Source: Fibrobacter succinogenes (lineage in GTDB: Bacteria; Fibrobacterota; Fibrobacteria; Fibrobacterales; Fibrobacteraceae). From it: DNA of 64,000 bases. A program made the translations under genes and the position numbers. Where the stretch lies: positions 1-64,000 of the forward strand of contig CADBHQ010000026.1 of the NCBI GenBank assembly GCA_902794535.1, in the 5' to 3' direction. Shown here one piece after another: positions 36,373 through 45,861 of this stretch (position 1 is the first letter of the stretch; every line of letters begins with the position of its first letter). The notes below the pieces were generated by a model. The model was not told the origin of the DNA. It saw only the letters and a list, made by a program, of their open reading frames with translations, and ran no database searches.

Positions 36373-37443
36373 ATGGCTGTCGAAATTTTTAATTCCGCCG
36401 TCCGCAAGGCAATGAGCCGCGCAGGACTTTCGCAAGAAGATCTTTTTGCGCGTCTCGGGTATTCTCGCCGTTCGCTTTTCGATCATTTTTCGACAACCAA
36501 GATGTGCGAAATCGCATTCTTGCTTGGCACGCCGGCAGACACGCTCTGGGACCTGAGTGGTGACCAAGACAAGCGCGATTACGACTGCGCCATCATGAAT
36601 TTTGAACAACGCTTTTGCTCCGACGAGGTGATTGCTTGGGCAAAGCAATTCCCGATTCACGATTTGCAGCGACTAGGCCACATTCAAAGTACCGAGGGTA
36701 TATCCTTCAATAAGCGTTTCAAGTCGGGATTTATCCCGCGAGAAATCATGAAGTTCATGAACGTGGTTTCGATTGACGGCTGGAAAAAGACATACGCTAC
36801 AGCTCTCGGTACACAGAATCCGCAAGTTTATTCCGCTTGGATTCGCCTGGGTGAATTGCAGACAGAACGTTCTGCCGAAGAAATCCCCCTGTTCCGCGAA
36901 GTGATTGCAAATAATTTGATGTTCTTGAGAAGGAACGCCTTGCCGCTCAAATACAATTTGCGACAAATCGTCATCGATACGCTTCAGAAATGCGACATTA
37001 CCATTCTGCAGGTGCCTGCATTCATTACAGCGCCCGCACCTAAGGTAGCAAGTTACTGGCGCGGTTTAAGGCCCGTCATTCAACTGCCAACAACAAAGGT
37101 AAGCGACAGCGAATTTTTGGAATCAGTGTACCATGCAATGGGCCACATTTTGCAGCCGCACAGCAAGCGCCCTTGCCTGCTTGCACCCCGAAAAATTCCG
37201 GGTCTGTATCACAGTGCCACAGACGAGCACTGCAAAGAAGCGACCCGTATTGCCGAAAGCCTGCTTTTAAGCGAAGCCGAGGAATGCGAAATTATTTGCT
37301 GCGGACACTTTGCCGAGAAAAGATGCATTGAATTCTTTTCGCGCAAATTCCAAGTGCGCCCAGGCGTGATTGTATCACGTCTGCAACAGCAAAATAAATT
37401 GCGCAACAGCAGTCCGCTGAACGCTTTTAAAATCGCAGTATAA
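36373..37443 (+). CDS. HTH protein with a degenerate IrrE/ImmA-type peptidase domain
   Basis: 356 residues from the ATG at 36373, two bases after the stop of DUF3392. The N-terminal ~55 residues form an XRE-like helix-turn-helix (MSRAGLSQEDLFARLGYSRR). The C-terminal part resembles the IrrE/HigA-type domain (PAPKVASYWRGLRPVIQLPT). In active members the zinc motif is H-E-x-x-H. Here it reads VYHAMGHILQ, so the catalytic Glu is Ala while both His remain. The middle ~150 residues are unrecognised. It may be a regulator that has lost peptidase activity, or a distant fold with another function. No toxin gene is adjacent. Confidence 0.55.
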   Translation: MAVEIFNSAVRKAMSRAGLSQEDLFARLGYSRRSLFDHFSTTKMCEIAFLLGTPADTLWDLSGDQDKRDYDCAIMNFEQRFCSDEVIAWAKQFPIHDLQRLGHIQSTEGISFNKRFKSGFIPREIMKFMNVVSIDGWKKTYATALGTQNPQVYSAWIRLGELQTERSAEEIPLFREVIANNLMFLRRNALPLKYNLRQIVIDTLQKCDITILQVPAFITAPAPKVASYWRGLRPVIQLPTTKVSDSEFLESVYHAMGHILQPHSKRPCLLAPRKIPGLYHSATDEHCKEATRIAESLLLSEAEECEIICCGHFAEKRCIEFFSRKFQVRPGVIVSRLQQQNKLRNSSPLNAFKIAV

Positions 37444-37449
37444 AAAATA

Positions 37450-37475
37450 GCGCGGGATTGCCGCGCCATTTTTAA
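37450..37475. terminator. Bidirectional terminator
   Basis: Stem gcgcgg/ccgcgc with a gattg loop, A-run on one side and T-run on the other, between converging genes. Confidence 0.8.
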
Positions 37476-37494
37476 TTTCACTCACAAAGAACAA

Positions 37495-38493
37495 TTAGTA
37501 GTTGATTGCAATGTAAAGGCTGCCGGCACCAAAGCGACGGTCAAAACCGTTAAATTCATCCCACAAGGCATCCCAAGCCAAGCCCACTTCAAGCTGAGCC
37601 GAAGAATTGCGGAAGAAAATGACACCCAGTTCTACACCTGCAGTAAGACCGAAAGCAAAAGCTTCGTCGTCGTCATTATAGTGAGCGTCAAGCTGCAATC
37701 CCAAACCTGCACCGGCTCCCACGAACGGAGTGATGACTCCTGTACTCGGGAAGTATCGACCGCCCAGCAAAAGGGCATTATGCCACTGCCAATCACCGCT
37801 AAAAGACATATTCGTATTGTACGCAAGAGTAATGGCTGCCTGCGGAACTACTTCGAATATACGCGCGTAATGGAATACGAAAGCCTTGTCCCAATCTCTA
37901 TCGACATCGTATTCTGCATGACAGGCGGAAGGCTTTTCTGCATTCTTGCAAGATTCATCTTTGTAGTCGTAATCGTGCCAAAGAGCGGCTCCCACGCCAA
38001 TGCTCCTGTAATTACGGGTGGGGCGCTTGTGGGCAAAGTTGTCGTTCGGGTCGCCTTCGTTCTTTTCAGTAGACACAACCATCACGACATCAGCATCTGA
38101 AGAACTGCTTGCCGAAGAGGCATACGGACCATAATTTCCATAATCGCCCTCCACATTGGAAAGGGCCGACTTTACAGCGCCTTCAATAGCCACATCCAAA
38201 TCATCGATTGAACCGGCTTTTTGCTTGCCACTACCAACCACAGCACCGTCCTTGACCTGTTCGCAAACCACCACGAAGCTTGAGCCCATGGCCATCACGT
38301 TGGTACGCAACTGAATGCCAGCATCATTTTCGACCGGGGTATTGCCCGTTTCGCTCACAGAGGCGCGCACAAGGGACTGCACCATGTTCGGAGCATCAGG
38401 CGAAAATTCGGCACCCGTGGGGGCAAGGACTTGAATATTTGCCGCCAGCGAGAACGCCGCCATAGAAAGGATAGTAGAGAAAATCTTTTTCAT
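37495..38493 (-). CDS. Outer-membrane beta-barrel protein
   Basis: 332 residues with a signal peptide, MKKIFSTILSMAAFSLA. Residues ~20-115 form a soluble alpha/beta part (MAMGSSFVVVCEQVKDGAVV), which recalls assembly or CsgG-like domains only loosely. A Ser/Asp linker, ASSASSSSDADVV, leads to the C-terminal barrel (~165-332) with alternating strands (ITPFVGAGAGLGLQLDAHY) and a terminal Tyr. The final residues SLYIAINY fit the BAM recognition signal of outer-membrane proteins. Role unknown. Confidence 0.65.
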   Translation of the reverse strand: MKKIFSTILSMAAFSLAANIQVLAPTGAEFSPDAPNMVQSLVRASVSETGNTPVENDAGIQLRTNVMAMGSSFVVVCEQVKDGAVVGSGKQKAGSIDDLDVAIEGAVKSALSNVEGDYGNYGPYASSASSSSDADVVMVVSTEKNEGDPNDNFAHKRPTRNYRSIGVGAALWHDYDYKDESCKNAEKPSACHAEYDVDRDWDKAFVFHYARIFEVVPQAAITLAYNTNMSFSGDWQWHNALLLGGRYFPSTGVITPFVGAGAGLGLQLDAHYNDDDEAFAFGLTAGVELGVIFFRNSSAQLEVGLAWDALWDEFNGFDRRFGAGSLYIAINY

Positions 38494-38566
38494 GCCATAA
38501 AGATAACAAAAATGCTAAATTCAAACCAATCCTAACCACTATTCATTTAATACTGTCTATTAACCT

Positions 38567-40159
38567 ATGAACAAAGCCGCTATTATCGTTGCCGTTTCAA
38601 TGCTCCTGAGCCGCGTACTCGGAATTTTCCGCGAAATGCTTTTGGCGCATGCCGCGGGCGTGTCACTCGAAAAAAATGCGCTTGACCTTGCGTTCATGAT
38701 TCCAGACATTTTGAATCACGTGGTGAGTACCGGATTTTTGTCCATCATTTTTATCCCGATTTTTACGGGTTACAAGGTGGCCGGCGATGAAAAAGGCGGT
38801 TGGAAGTTCTTTAGCAACGTGCTGAATACTTTCGGAATTGCTCTCCTGATTTTGGTGGTGCCCGCATTTATTTGGATGAAGGAACTTTTGCAGCTCTTGA
38901 CAGTCGAGGGAGCCACGCCGGAACTGATCGAGCGCGCCGCTTACTATGGCCGCATCATTTTGCCGGGCCAGGTATTTATTTTTGTAGGAAGTATTTTGGT
39001 CGCGGTGCAGCACACACGTAAGCAGTTCTTGATTCCGTCGCTGACGGGCCTGATTTACAACGTGGCAATTGTGGGCGGTGGCGCTTTGGGGCTTGCGCTC
39101 GAGAAGTTCACCGGCACGGAATACGGCCTGGAAGGTTTTGCCTGGGGCGTGCCGGTAGGCGCCTTTATTGGATTCTTTGCCTTGCAGATTTTGGGCGCCC
39201 GGCGTGGCGGCGTGCATTACGAGCTGTTGGTGCAGCCGACTCACCCTGATATCGTTCGCTATTTCAAGATGATGCTCCCGATGTCGCTTGGTGTGGGCTC
39301 CATGTTTGGCCTTGAATTTATTATCAGAAGCTTTGGCGCAAACTTTGGCACAGGCGGTATTTCAAGCCTAAATTACGCTTACCGCGTGATGTATACACTC
39401 GTCGCGGTCTTTGGCTTCTCGGTTTCTGTCACGAGCTACCCCGATATGGCCCGCCTTGTGAAAGAAGGCGATTTCGGCCAGCTGAATCGCAAGATTTGGA
39501 AGAGTCTTTCGCGCATGTTCTGCATCTTGATTCCGGCAGTGGTTGCCGTGTGGGCTTTGAGTTTTCCGGCGGTGCGAATCTTGTTTGAACGCGGAGCCTT
39601 CCAGCGCGAAACCACCGAAGCTATTTCCGAGATTCTGCGCTGGTATTTGCCGGTGAGCCTTGGCCTTTGCTTGCAAGCCGTGCTTGTGCGTAGCTTCTAT
39701 GCCTGCGAACGCATGTGGGTGCCGACGCTTTTGAATACGGGCATTTTTGCCGCGACCATTCCTGCCTACATTCTGCTAGGCGCGCCTGAAGTGGGTCTCG
39801 GCATCAAGAGTGTGCCGATTATCGGCGCCACCGGCGCCTTGTTGCAAGTGATTTCGATGATTTTCATGTGGGCTAAAAAGAACGGCACCGACGGCATGAA
39901 AGACGCCCTCTTGAATATGGCCCGCGCCTTGGTCGCCTTCGGTATCATGATTGCAGCCGCTGTCGGGCTTGACCACGCCTCGGGCGCATTCGTGCGCGAA
40001 GCAAACTTCGTGGTGCTCGTCGTATACGCCTGCGCCGCTGGCATTTTACTCTTCACGCTCACGCTGATTATCCAGCGTTACCTCGGAAGCAAAGATGCCA
40101 AGGATATTCTCAACGAACTCCTTGGCAAAATCTTAAGAAAGTTGCATCTGGCGCGCTAA
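38567..40159 (+). CDS. murJ: Lipid II flippase MurJ
   Basis: 530 residues with about 14 hydrophobic segments. MurJ moves lipid II across the inner membrane for peptidoglycan synthesis. The N-terminus AIIVAVSMLLSRVLGIFREM, the segment IPDILNHVVSTGFLSIIFIP, and RILFERGAFQRETT are typical of the MurJ/MviN family. Its length is normal. It is divergent from the barrel protein gene and ends close to the converging phosphohexomutase gene; the ATG has no clear ribosome site. Confidence 0.93.
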   Translation: MNKAAIIVAVSMLLSRVLGIFREMLLAHAAGVSLEKNALDLAFMIPDILNHVVSTGFLSIIFIPIFTGYKVAGDEKGGWKFFSNVLNTFGIALLILVVPAFIWMKELLQLLTVEGATPELIERAAYYGRIILPGQVFIFVGSILVAVQHTRKQFLIPSLTGLIYNVAIVGGGALGLALEKFTGTEYGLEGFAWGVPVGAFIGFFALQILGARRGGVHYELLVQPTHPDIVRYFKMMLPMSLGVGSMFGLEFIIRSFGANFGTGGISSLNYAYRVMYTLVAVFGFSVSVTSYPDMARLVKEGDFGQLNRKIWKSLSRMFCILIPAVVAVWALSFPAVRILFERGAFQRETTEAISEILRWYLPVSLGLCLQAVLVRSFYACERMWVPTLLNTGIFAATIPAYILLGAPEVGLGIKSVPIIGATGALLQVISMIFMWAKKNGTDGMKDALLNMARALVAFGIMIAAAVGLDHASGAFVREANFVVLVVYACAAGILLFTLTLIIQRYLGSKDAKDILNELLGKILRKLHLAR

Positions 40160-40177
40160 CGGCGATACAACCTCTCG

Positions 40178-40215
40178 TCTTTCGTCTGTAGCTGCGCAGC
40201 AGCGTTCTTTCGTCT
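40178..40215. repeat. Direct repeat around a palindrome between murJ and the mutase gene
   Basis: tctttcgtct occurs at 40178-40187 and 40206-40215 and flanks the perfect 10-base palindrome gctgcgcagc (40191-40200). The second copy overlaps the stop codon of the mutase gene. Confidence 0.6.
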
Positions 40216-41714
40216 ATTTACGCCAGCCTTCCATAATCTTCATGCAACCAGCGAGCAATTCGGCGGAGCGGTCCTTGGCTTCGGTTTCCACGTAGCAGCG
40301 GAATTCCGGAGCGTTGCCGCTGGGGCGCAAGTGCACGATATCGCCGGAATCGAATTCCATGCGGTAGCCGTCAGTTTCATCAATCGAAACGACTTCGCCA
40401 TGGAACGGCTTGGGAGCCGGGCCATCCTTGGGCTTGAACTTGGAAGGCTTTGCGGTAAGCGAGCCGAACAATTTGGCGCCGAGTTTCTTTTCGCGAATTT
40501 CGGCGAGTTTTGCCTTCGACACTTCGGTCGGGAATTCCTTGAGGCGGTCGCTGAGCGTAAAGCGCTTCGGGAGTTTCTTGAGCAAGTCCACCACGCACAT
40601 TTTCTGTTCGCGGACCATAACCATCACGGCAATCATCGGGAGCAATGCATCGCGGGTCGGCAGCGCCGGAAGCGTGCGGGTCGCGCCGTCTTCAAAAGAA
40701 CGCGTGAGGTTTGTCTGCAGCAAGAATCCGCCGTTTGCTTCGTAGCCCGCGACAGAGACGCTCTTGTCATTTGCATCCACTAGGCTTTCCATGCCAGCGA
40801 TTACATACGGGCTTCCGATTCGCGTGCGGCAAATCTTTTCGAAGGAGCCAGATTTTTCAAGCGACGTGTTGCAACTCACCGGAGTTGCAATGCGCTTGAT
40901 ACCAAGCGCCTGGGCAGCCAAGATGCCCAGCACGTCGCCACGGAGCCACATGCCTACATCGTCTGCCAAAAGCGGGCGGTCGCTATCGCCATCGGTACTG
41001 AAGATAGCATCCACAAAATCCTTGTGCGCAAATTCGCGGGCCAAGAATAAAGATTTCGCTGCGGGCGAAAGGCTTGACTGTTGCGCCCAAGCTTTCAAGC
41101 ACCTTCACCACAATGTCGCGGCCCACGGCGGAATGCTGGTACACGCCAATAGTCAGGCCTGAAAGAGCCTTGGTGCCAAAGAAAGCCGGATAACGCTTCA
41201 CGTAATTTTCTTCGGCTTCCGCTTCGACAGCCGGGAGTGCGGGGGCATTCTTGAGCATGCCCTTCGCATCAAAAATCGATTCGTCGAAATCCACCGACTG
41301 CGAATCAATTCCCTGTTCGTCTTTCTTGGTGATTTCGCCCTGCGGGTGGTTGAACTTAATGCCGTTACGATCGGCCGGAATGTGGCTACCCGTCACCATG
41401 ATGGTCGGGAGCGCTTTATCGATACCGTACAATGCGATTGCCGGGCTCGGAATGCGGCCGCAATAAATCACCTTCCAAGAGGAATCTTCACCAGCCTTTA
41501 CCAAAGCCTTCAAAATGCGTTCGGTACTGGGGCGCAAGTCACCAGCAATTGCAATCGTATGATCGCACTTGTAGCTAGCCTCGCAGTACTTGATAAACGA
41601 GCGCGCATACACATAGCACACGCGATCCGTCATCGCTGTCACCAAGCCGCGGGCACCGCTAGTACCGAATGCCACGCCGGACTGTTTCATTACTTCTTGC
41701 ATCGAAACGCTCAT
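40214..41714 (-). CDS. Phosphohexomutase (phosphoglucomutase/phosphomannomutase family), frame broken
   Basis: The start at 41714 has GAGGTTTTT directly upstream. The family interconverts hexose 6- and 1-phosphates through a phosphoserine. Ser110 lies in the VTGSHIPADRNG phrase, the metal loop is STDGDSDRP, sugar specificity is set by YEANGGFLL, and the phosphate-binding loop is RPSGNAPEFRC. After RSEIFI (near 41060) the frame changes. Family members there have a PVDTEA-type stretch of about a dozen residues, which is missing, and the frame shifts so that LAREFAHKDFVDAIFSTDGD continues to the end. A deletion of 3k+2 bases would explain both. Whether glucose or mannose is preferred cannot be told. 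Confidence 0.85.
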
Positions 41715-41726
41715 AAAAACCTCAAG

Positions 41727-43118
41727 CTAGTTGTTGTAAATGCATCGAATATAGGCTGCCGTATATTTGTGAGCATTATCTCTGCCCACGGAAAGATCCT
41801 TACGGTATGCCCAAAGATACGCATATTCAAATTTGTGAGACGAACCCGTCACATCGTATTCTGTCGAACTCCAGAAAAGCGCCTGTTCTCCAATCTTGAC
41901 ATACTGGCCGTAATACTCGTACTCGCCCCCAAGCTGATTTGTAAAGTTGGCTGCCGCATCGGGGTTTTCCAAAACATAATTATAAAGGGCAAGCCATTCA
42001 TCTTGACTCGGAATGTGCGTTCCTTCAGGGCAAATTCCACGGTACGGCAATTCAATTTCGCCCAACTGTTCGCGGTCATACTTCGTACTCACCGCCATCG
42101 CCGTCGCCCAAGTATACAGCCTGCCGTATTTTTCGCAATTCTCTTCTTCATCTGCATAGCAGTGGCTGTTCTTCATGGGAACTTCCAAATTCTTGGTGGT
42201 CCATACCTGGTCACCAATCTCTACGCGCCCCAGATCGGGATACTCGTAGTCCTTCCACGAATCGTCTACAACGTCTTCGCCAGAAGAAGATTCAACGCTA
42301 GATGAAGACTCGGCACTGGAAGAATACGATTCTGAGCTAGAGGATTCAAATTCCGTACTAGAAGATTCCGGTTCAGAAATAATCAAAACCATTCCATCAC
42401 CCTTGACGCAACGAACGTACGCTCCCATGTACTTGTGCGGGTTACTCCTTGCGATAGAACCGTTCTTGCGATACGCCCAAATCCAGGCGTATTCAGGTTC
42501 ATAGTACGATCCTGTCGCATCGTACTCCGTCGCAGTCCAGAAAACAGTTTCTACACCTTCGTCCCTATAGAAAGCCATCCAATCATACGCACCGCCAATC
42601 TGGTTCGTAAAATAGGCCTTGTATTCAGGATTCTCATCGATATACTCTTTAAGTTCCGTCCATTCACCATCCGTCGGCAAGTGCGAACCTTCGGGGCAAA
42701 TTCCACGATACGGCGTTATCAAGAAACCAAGTTCTTGGTGGTCGTATTTCGGGTCAATGGCCATAGCCTGAGACCACGTATAAATCCTTCCATATCGGGT
42801 ACAATTTCCAAGTTCATCGTCGTAGCAGCGACTTCCTTCCACAGGAGTATTCAGATTCTTGGTCATCCATTCCTGATTTCCAATCTTGACAAATTCCCCA
42901 GTTTCAAGCACAAAGTCTCGGCTGCTAGAACTATTCGTTTTCGACGAAGAAGATCTTGCGAAATAATCAATAGATGAACTTGAGACTTTCTTTATAGAGG
43001 AACTGGACTCAATCGGCTCAATCACCATGATAACCCTGACGCTGGAATCATCTCCGCAACCATAAATAAACAGTGCTACCATGGCCAAAAGCAGAAATTT
43101 CACAATGTTCCTCTTCAT
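41727..43118 (-). CDS. Lipoprotein with two FISUMP domains
   Basis: 463 residues from the ATG at 43118, which gives a signal peptide with lipobox YGC (Cys21). Two Fibrobacter major paralogous domains follow (about 70-230 and 295-463). Each has a VWTTKNLEVP- or EWMTKNLNTP-like strand, the CYGDE-like segment CYDDELGNCTRYGRIYTWSQ, YRGICPEGTHIPSQDEW and a closing YIRC or YVRC. A Ser/Glu linker of about 40 residues (STEFESSSSESYSSSAESSS) joins the two. FISUMP proteins are abundant surface lipoproteins of Fibrobacter, with unproven function. The GH10 xylanase is divergent and close by. Confidence 0.85.
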   Translation of the reverse strand: MKRNIVKFLLLAMVALFIYGCGDDSSVRVIMVIEPIESSSSIKKVSSSSIDYFARSSSSKTNSSSSRDFVLETGEFVKIGNQEWMTKNLNTPVEGSRCYDDELGNCTRYGRIYTWSQAMAIDPKYDHQELGFLITPYRGICPEGSHLPTDGEWTELKEYIDENPEYKAYFTNQIGGAYDWMAFYRDEGVETVFWTATEYDATGSYYEPEYAWIWAYRKNGSIARSNPHKYMGAYVRCVKGDGMVLIISEPESSSTEFESSSSESYSSSAESSSSVESSSGEDVVDDSWKDYEYPDLGRVEIGDQVWTTKNLEVPMKNSHCYADEEENCEKYGRLYTWATAMAVSTKYDREQLGEIELPYRGICPEGTHIPSQDEWLALYNYVLENPDAAANFTNQLGGEYEYYGQYVKIGEQALFWSSTEYDVTGSSHKFEYAYLWAYRKDLSVGRDNAHKYTAAYIRCIYNN

Positions 43119-43288
43119 AAAAATAAAGGTAGAAAAGATATCGACATCAAACATTCCGAATTCCGAAAACTGAAATCCGAATCAGAGTAACACTTGATAC
43201 AGCCGTATACAAAATCACTATTTTAGCGCTAACATCCCCTAAAAAAAGAGGATATTTTCTACTTTGGATGTTAAAATAAGGGATGATT

Positions 43289-44923
43289 ATGCTCAAAAAG
43301 ATTTTGACCGCAGGCGTTTTCAGCGCCGTAGCACTCAGTGCAGCACCGCTCCTCACCAACGGCGACTTGTCTTACGGTGATGGGGGCTGGTATGTTTGGA
43401 ACAACCCCGATGGCCCCGCCAAGTACGAAAGCAAAATCGGTGTCGAAGGCCTCGGCGTAAACGGCAGCGAAGGCGTCAAGCTCACGGTGACCGAACTCCC
43501 GAACCCCTCCTGGGGCCTGCAGCTGCAGCCGCCCAAGTGGCTCGCCGACTCCGCCTACTACAAGCTCACTTTCAAGGCCAAGGGTAACGTACCCATCAAC
43601 GCAATTGTCCAAGGTGGCGCTCCGGACTGGCGCCAGAAAGAAAGCGCCTCGTTCATGCTGACCAAGGACTGGAAAGAATATTCCATGATCTTCCTTGCCG
43701 ACCAAAAGGGCTACGGCGTCAATAACATCACCTTCCATGTGGGACTTGCCAAGGGTTGGCTCCAGATGGACGATGTTGCCGTCGAAAAAATCGAAGGCAT
43801 GGATGACATGAGCTGGTACAACAATTCCGCCGCACGCATCGACAGCCTGCGCAAAAAGGAATTGACCGTGAAGGCTACCCCCGGCGCCCAAGTGAAGGTG
43901 GAACTCATGCGCCACGCATTCCCCTTCGGCACAGCCCTCGCACTCTACCCCAGCAAGGATAGCGTTGAAACCTGGTACCGCAAAACCGCCAATAAGTACT
44001 TCTGGTACGGCGTTCCCGAAAACCAGTTCAAGTGGCCGGAATACGAACCCAAGAAGGGCAAAATCCGCCGCGACGAATTCAAGCAGTACCTTGACTACGT
44101 GAAGGACTACAACTGGGGATTCCGAGCACACGCCCTCATGTGGGGTATCCAGGGTTACGGCTACGACAAGCATTTCAGTTTCAAGGGTAGCTGCAAGGAT
44201 ATCGGCGAAAAGCTCAAGGCACGCATTACCCGCGACATGACAGAATACAAGGGCCGCATCAAGGAATACGACGTTTGGAACGAAGTCTTCCACGAACCCT
44301 TCGTGTTCAACAAGTGCGGCTGGGATTTGCTGGATAGCGCCCACATTTGGGCCCATAAGGCAGACCCCGACGCGCGACTCTTCATCAACGAATACAACGT
44401 CGTTGTCGCCGGCGAAACCGACCGCCTCTACGACATCGTCAAAGGAATGCTTGACCGCAAAGTGCCTGTACACGGAATCGGCGTGCAATGCCATTTTGGC
44501 GACCGTCAGCTGAACCCGGCCTTCATCAAGGCCCGCCTTGACAAGCTCGGCTCCCTCGGGCTCCCCATCAAGGTGACCGAACTCGACTTTGGCGACTGGC
44601 AGAAGGGCATGTACTTTGGCGAAGAAGAACAGGCCCGCCGCTACGAGATGTTCCTGCGCATCGCCTTCAGCCACCCGGCTGTCGAAGGTATTGTACTGTG
44701 GGGCTTCTGGGATAACCGCCACTGGGTTAAAAACGGCGGTATCATCGCTGCCGACGGCCGCGAAAAACCCGCCGCCAAGCTCATCTATGACTTGTGGCAC
44801 AAGGTGTGGACCACCAACGGAACATTCAAGGCCGATGAAAACGGTGTCGTGAAGTTCCGCGGCTACCCCGGCAAGTACAAAGTAACCATCGACGGCAAAT
44901 CTGAAATGGTTGAGTTGAAGTAG
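43289..44923 (+). CDS. GH10 endo-1,4-beta-xylanase with N-terminal carbohydrate-binding module
   Basis: 544 residues from the ATG at 43289 (AAGGGA seven bases upstream; another ATG lies six bases earlier). The signal peptide ends SAVALSAAPL. A CBM4/9-like module (~18-165; SWGLQLQPPKWLADSAYYKL) is followed by a linker and a GH10 barrel (~200-500). The general acid/base is Glu332 in DVWNEVFHEP and the nucleophile Glu431 in KVTELDFGDW; WGFWDNRHW lies near the end of the barrel. It cleaves internal bonds of xylan. A short beta-rich C-terminal extension (FRGYPGKYKVTIDGKSE) follows. A terminator lies downstream. Confidence 0.92.
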   Translation: MLKKILTAGVFSAVALSAAPLLTNGDLSYGDGGWYVWNNPDGPAKYESKIGVEGLGVNGSEGVKLTVTELPNPSWGLQLQPPKWLADSAYYKLTFKAKGNVPINAIVQGGAPDWRQKESASFMLTKDWKEYSMIFLADQKGYGVNNITFHVGLAKGWLQMDDVAVEKIEGMDDMSWYNNSAARIDSLRKKELTVKATPGAQVKVELMRHAFPFGTALALYPSKDSVETWYRKTANKYFWYGVPENQFKWPEYEPKKGKIRRDEFKQYLDYVKDYNWGFRAHALMWGIQGYGYDKHFSFKGSCKDIGEKLKARITRDMTEYKGRIKEYDVWNEVFHEPFVFNKCGWDLLDSAHIWAHKADPDARLFINEYNVVVAGETDRLYDIVKGMLDRKVPVHGIGVQCHFGDRQLNPAFIKARLDKLGSLGLPIKVTELDFGDWQKGMYFGEEEQARRYEMFLRIAFSHPAVEGIVLWGFWDNRHWVKNGGIIAADGREKPAAKLIYDLWHKVWTTNGTFKADENGVVKFRGYPGKYKVTIDGKSEMVELK

Positions 44924-44951
44924 AGCTTAGTCGGTAGAACTTAGAGCTTAG
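44921..44951. repeat. Short direct repeat after the xylanase gene
   Basis: tagagcttag occurs at 44921-44930, overlapping the stop codon, and again at 44942-44951. The same letters recur as tagaactt between them, so this looks like a degenerate tandem array. Confidence 0.5.
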
Positions 44952-44961
44952 AATTATTTGA

Positions 44962-44988
44962 AGATGCTCCCACGCGGGGCATCTTTTT
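44962..44988 (+). terminator. Terminator after the xylanase gene
   Basis: A 9-bp stem agatgctcc/ggggcatct (one G-U pair) with a cacgc loop and TTTTT. Confidence 0.78.
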
Positions 44989-45022
44989 CTATTATTCCCA
45001 CAACAACCTTAGTGAGAAAACA

Positions 45023-45781
45023 ATGAAGAATTTCTACAAAATCGCAATCGTATCGTGCGCCTTGGCTTTCACAGCCTGCGACGATTCCACTTCCGCAAGC
45101 GACAACGGCGAATCTACGGCCTGCAACGAAGCCGTGAAGGCGGAGTGTCCCGCAACGCTTGAAGATGGCTCTATTTGTGACAATCGCGATGGAAAAGTCT
45201 ACAAGATTACGACTGTCGGCTCGCAGGTCTGGATGGCAGAGAACTTGAACTATTATTCCTGTAGCATCAAGGACGACAGCTGGTGCTACGATGATAAGCC
45301 CGAAAATTGTGACAAGTACGGCCGCCTGTACAGCTGGACTGCAGCGATGGGAATTGATAAATCCTACCAGACTGAGTACGCGAATCTGACCGGGGTGCAG
45401 CGTGGCAACTGCCCTGAGGGATTCCACATGCCGTCCGAAGCCGAATGGAGTGATTTCTACGATTTCGTAGCGAATTACGCCATCGAACAAAGCAACGACG
45501 AAGGTGCGGTTGTCCGCGCCAAGGATGCGTGGCCGAACGAATCGTATTATCCGGCTACGGATGATTTCGGATTTGCGATGCTGCCTGCTGGAGAAAAATC
45601 TTTTACCGGCTTCAAGGACCTTGGCGAAAAGGCATTTTTCTGGACTGCGGACGAAGACCATCGTGATGTTGTCGGTGGTCCTCGCAATGTCGGCATCTGG
45701 ACAGTGTCGAGCATGTTCGGCTTTGGCGGCGGCTCACTCATGAAGGACGAAGGCCTCTCCGTGCGCTGCATTAAGGACTAA
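45023..45781 (+). CDS. FISUMP-domain lipoprotein
   Basis: 252 residues. The signal sequence ends in lipobox FTAC (Cys19). One FISUMP domain (~65-252) is present: QVWMAENLNYYSC, CYDDKPENCDKYGRLYSW, GNCPEGFHMPSEAEWSDFYD and the final LSVRCIKD. It belongs to the same family as the two-domain lipoprotein at 41727..43118 but is a single-domain version. Outer-membrane anchoring is expected; function unproven. Confidence 0.85.
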   Translation: MKNFYKIAIVSCALAFTACDDSTSASDNGESTACNEAVKAECPATLEDGSICDNRDGKVYKITTVGSQVWMAENLNYYSCSIKDDSWCYDDKPENCDKYGRLYSWTAAMGIDKSYQTEYANLTGVQRGNCPEGFHMPSEAEWSDFYDFVANYAIEQSNDEGAVVRAKDAWPNESYYPATDDFGFAMLPAGEKSFTGFKDLGEKAFFWTADEDHRDVVGGPRNVGIWTVSSMFGFGGGSLMKDEGLSVRCIKD

Positions 45782-45804
45782 AAATTTCCGCACAAACGAA
45801 AATG

Positions 45805-45832
45805 CCCCGCGATACAATCGCGGGGTTTTTCT
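45805..45832. terminator. Bidirectional terminator
   Basis: Stem ccccgcga/tcgcgggg, 5-base loop, followed by TTTTT; it lies between converging genes. Confidence 0.85.
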
Positions 45833-45861
45833 TGTTGCTATTAAATGGAGCTCGCGCGGTC

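Noticed and set aside
43271..44800. Open frame of 509 codons on the minus strand
   Set aside because: Antisense to the GH10 xylanase gene.
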